Source: DATDRQ01 sp035291645 (GTDB lineage Bacteria > Chloroflexota > Anaerolineae > Anaerolineales > UBA4823). Taken from it: a DNA stretch of 13,206 nt. Location of the stretch: positions 1-13,206 of the forward strand of contig DATDRQ010000076.1 of the NCBI GenBank assembly GCA_035291645.1, read 5' to 3'. Position numbers and translations under genes: made by a program. Positions within the stretch are counted from its first letter, which is position 1; each line of letters opens with the position of its first letter. Below the pieces are notes generated by a model, which worked only from the letters and a program-made list of their open reading frames with translations, was not told the DNA's origin and did no database searches. Shown here piece after piece: positions 13,189 through 13,206 of this stretch.

Positions 13189-13206
13189 ATGACGGAACGA
13201 TCGATC
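13189..13206 (+). CDS. Possible start of a further gene, cut by the window edge
   Basis: ATG 13189 opens a frame (MTERSI) to the window end, 27 bases after the epimerase stop, with GGAAA about ten bases upstream. Acyl-CoA carboxylase subunits often follow these genes, but six codons cannot identify it. Confidence 0.25.

Noticed and set aside
1..13206. Mobile elements, CRISPR arrays, defence genes, tRNA or rRNA genes
   Set aside because: No transposase, integrase, direct-repeat array, tRNA cloverleaf or rRNA segment was seen, and all large open regions are assigned to ordinary genes.

Overview
The window looks like chromosomal DNA from a moderately GC-rich bacterium, most likely Chloroflexota and probably class Anaerolineae. 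That placement is inferred from three things: exported proteins with Thr/Pro-rich spacers (the 'TPTPTP' style common in Anaerolineae lipoproteins), a PheS with a Cys4 element and a YRYEQ.T.RSE-type motif 2, and a tRNA-sensing T-box leader in front of pheST. I see no insertion sequence, phage gene, CRISPR array, tRNA or rRNA. The gene content is core metabolism and housekeeping.

Layout: (1) 1-753 (+) is the 3' part of an endonuclease IV-like TIM-barrel protein, whose stop codon overlaps the stop of a convergent gene. (2) 2445-750 (-) is a two-gene unit: a parvulin-like (PPIC/SurA-N) lipoprotein followed by a single-pass membrane protein with a Thr/Pro-rich stalk and an extracytoplasmic domain. 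(3) 2550-3290 (+), transcribed divergently, is a PlsC-type acyltransferase starting at TTG. The two transcription units share a short region with overlapping -10 elements on opposite strands. (4) 3264-7340 (+) is the phenylalanyl-tRNA synthetase unit: a strong promoter buried in the end of plsC, a T-box leader with Phe specifier TTC, an antiterminator and competing terminator, then pheS and pheT. (5) 7354-7762 (+) is a small two-helix membrane protein with its own promoter. (6) 10808-7774 (-) is a two-gene unit: a DUF1786-like protein with ASKHA-like motifs, translationally coupled (TGATG) to a bifunctional homocysteine S-methyltransferase / methylenetetrahydrofolate reductase. (7) 11042-13161 (+), divergent from it, is the catalytic subunit of adenosylcobalamin-dependent methylmalonyl-CoA mutase followed by methylmalonyl-CoA epimerase. 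The first codons of a possible further gene lie at the right edge.

How the genes work together: PheS and PheT form the tetrameric synthetase, and its expression is predicted to rise when uncharged tRNA-Phe accumulates. The mutase and epimerase connect propionyl-CoA-derived methylmalonyl-CoA with succinyl-CoA. The mutase has only the catalytic domain, so a separate B12-binding subunit must be encoded elsewhere. The folate/methionine enzyme and its uncharacterised coupled partner lie back to back with these genes, giving a neighbourhood of one-carbon and B12-linked metabolism. I found no clearly new multi-gene system. The best leads are the coupled DUF1786 protein, the complete T-box architecture, the parvulin lacking both family histidines, the HX4E acyltransferase, and the overlapping divergent promoter with a probably leaderless lipoprotein gene.
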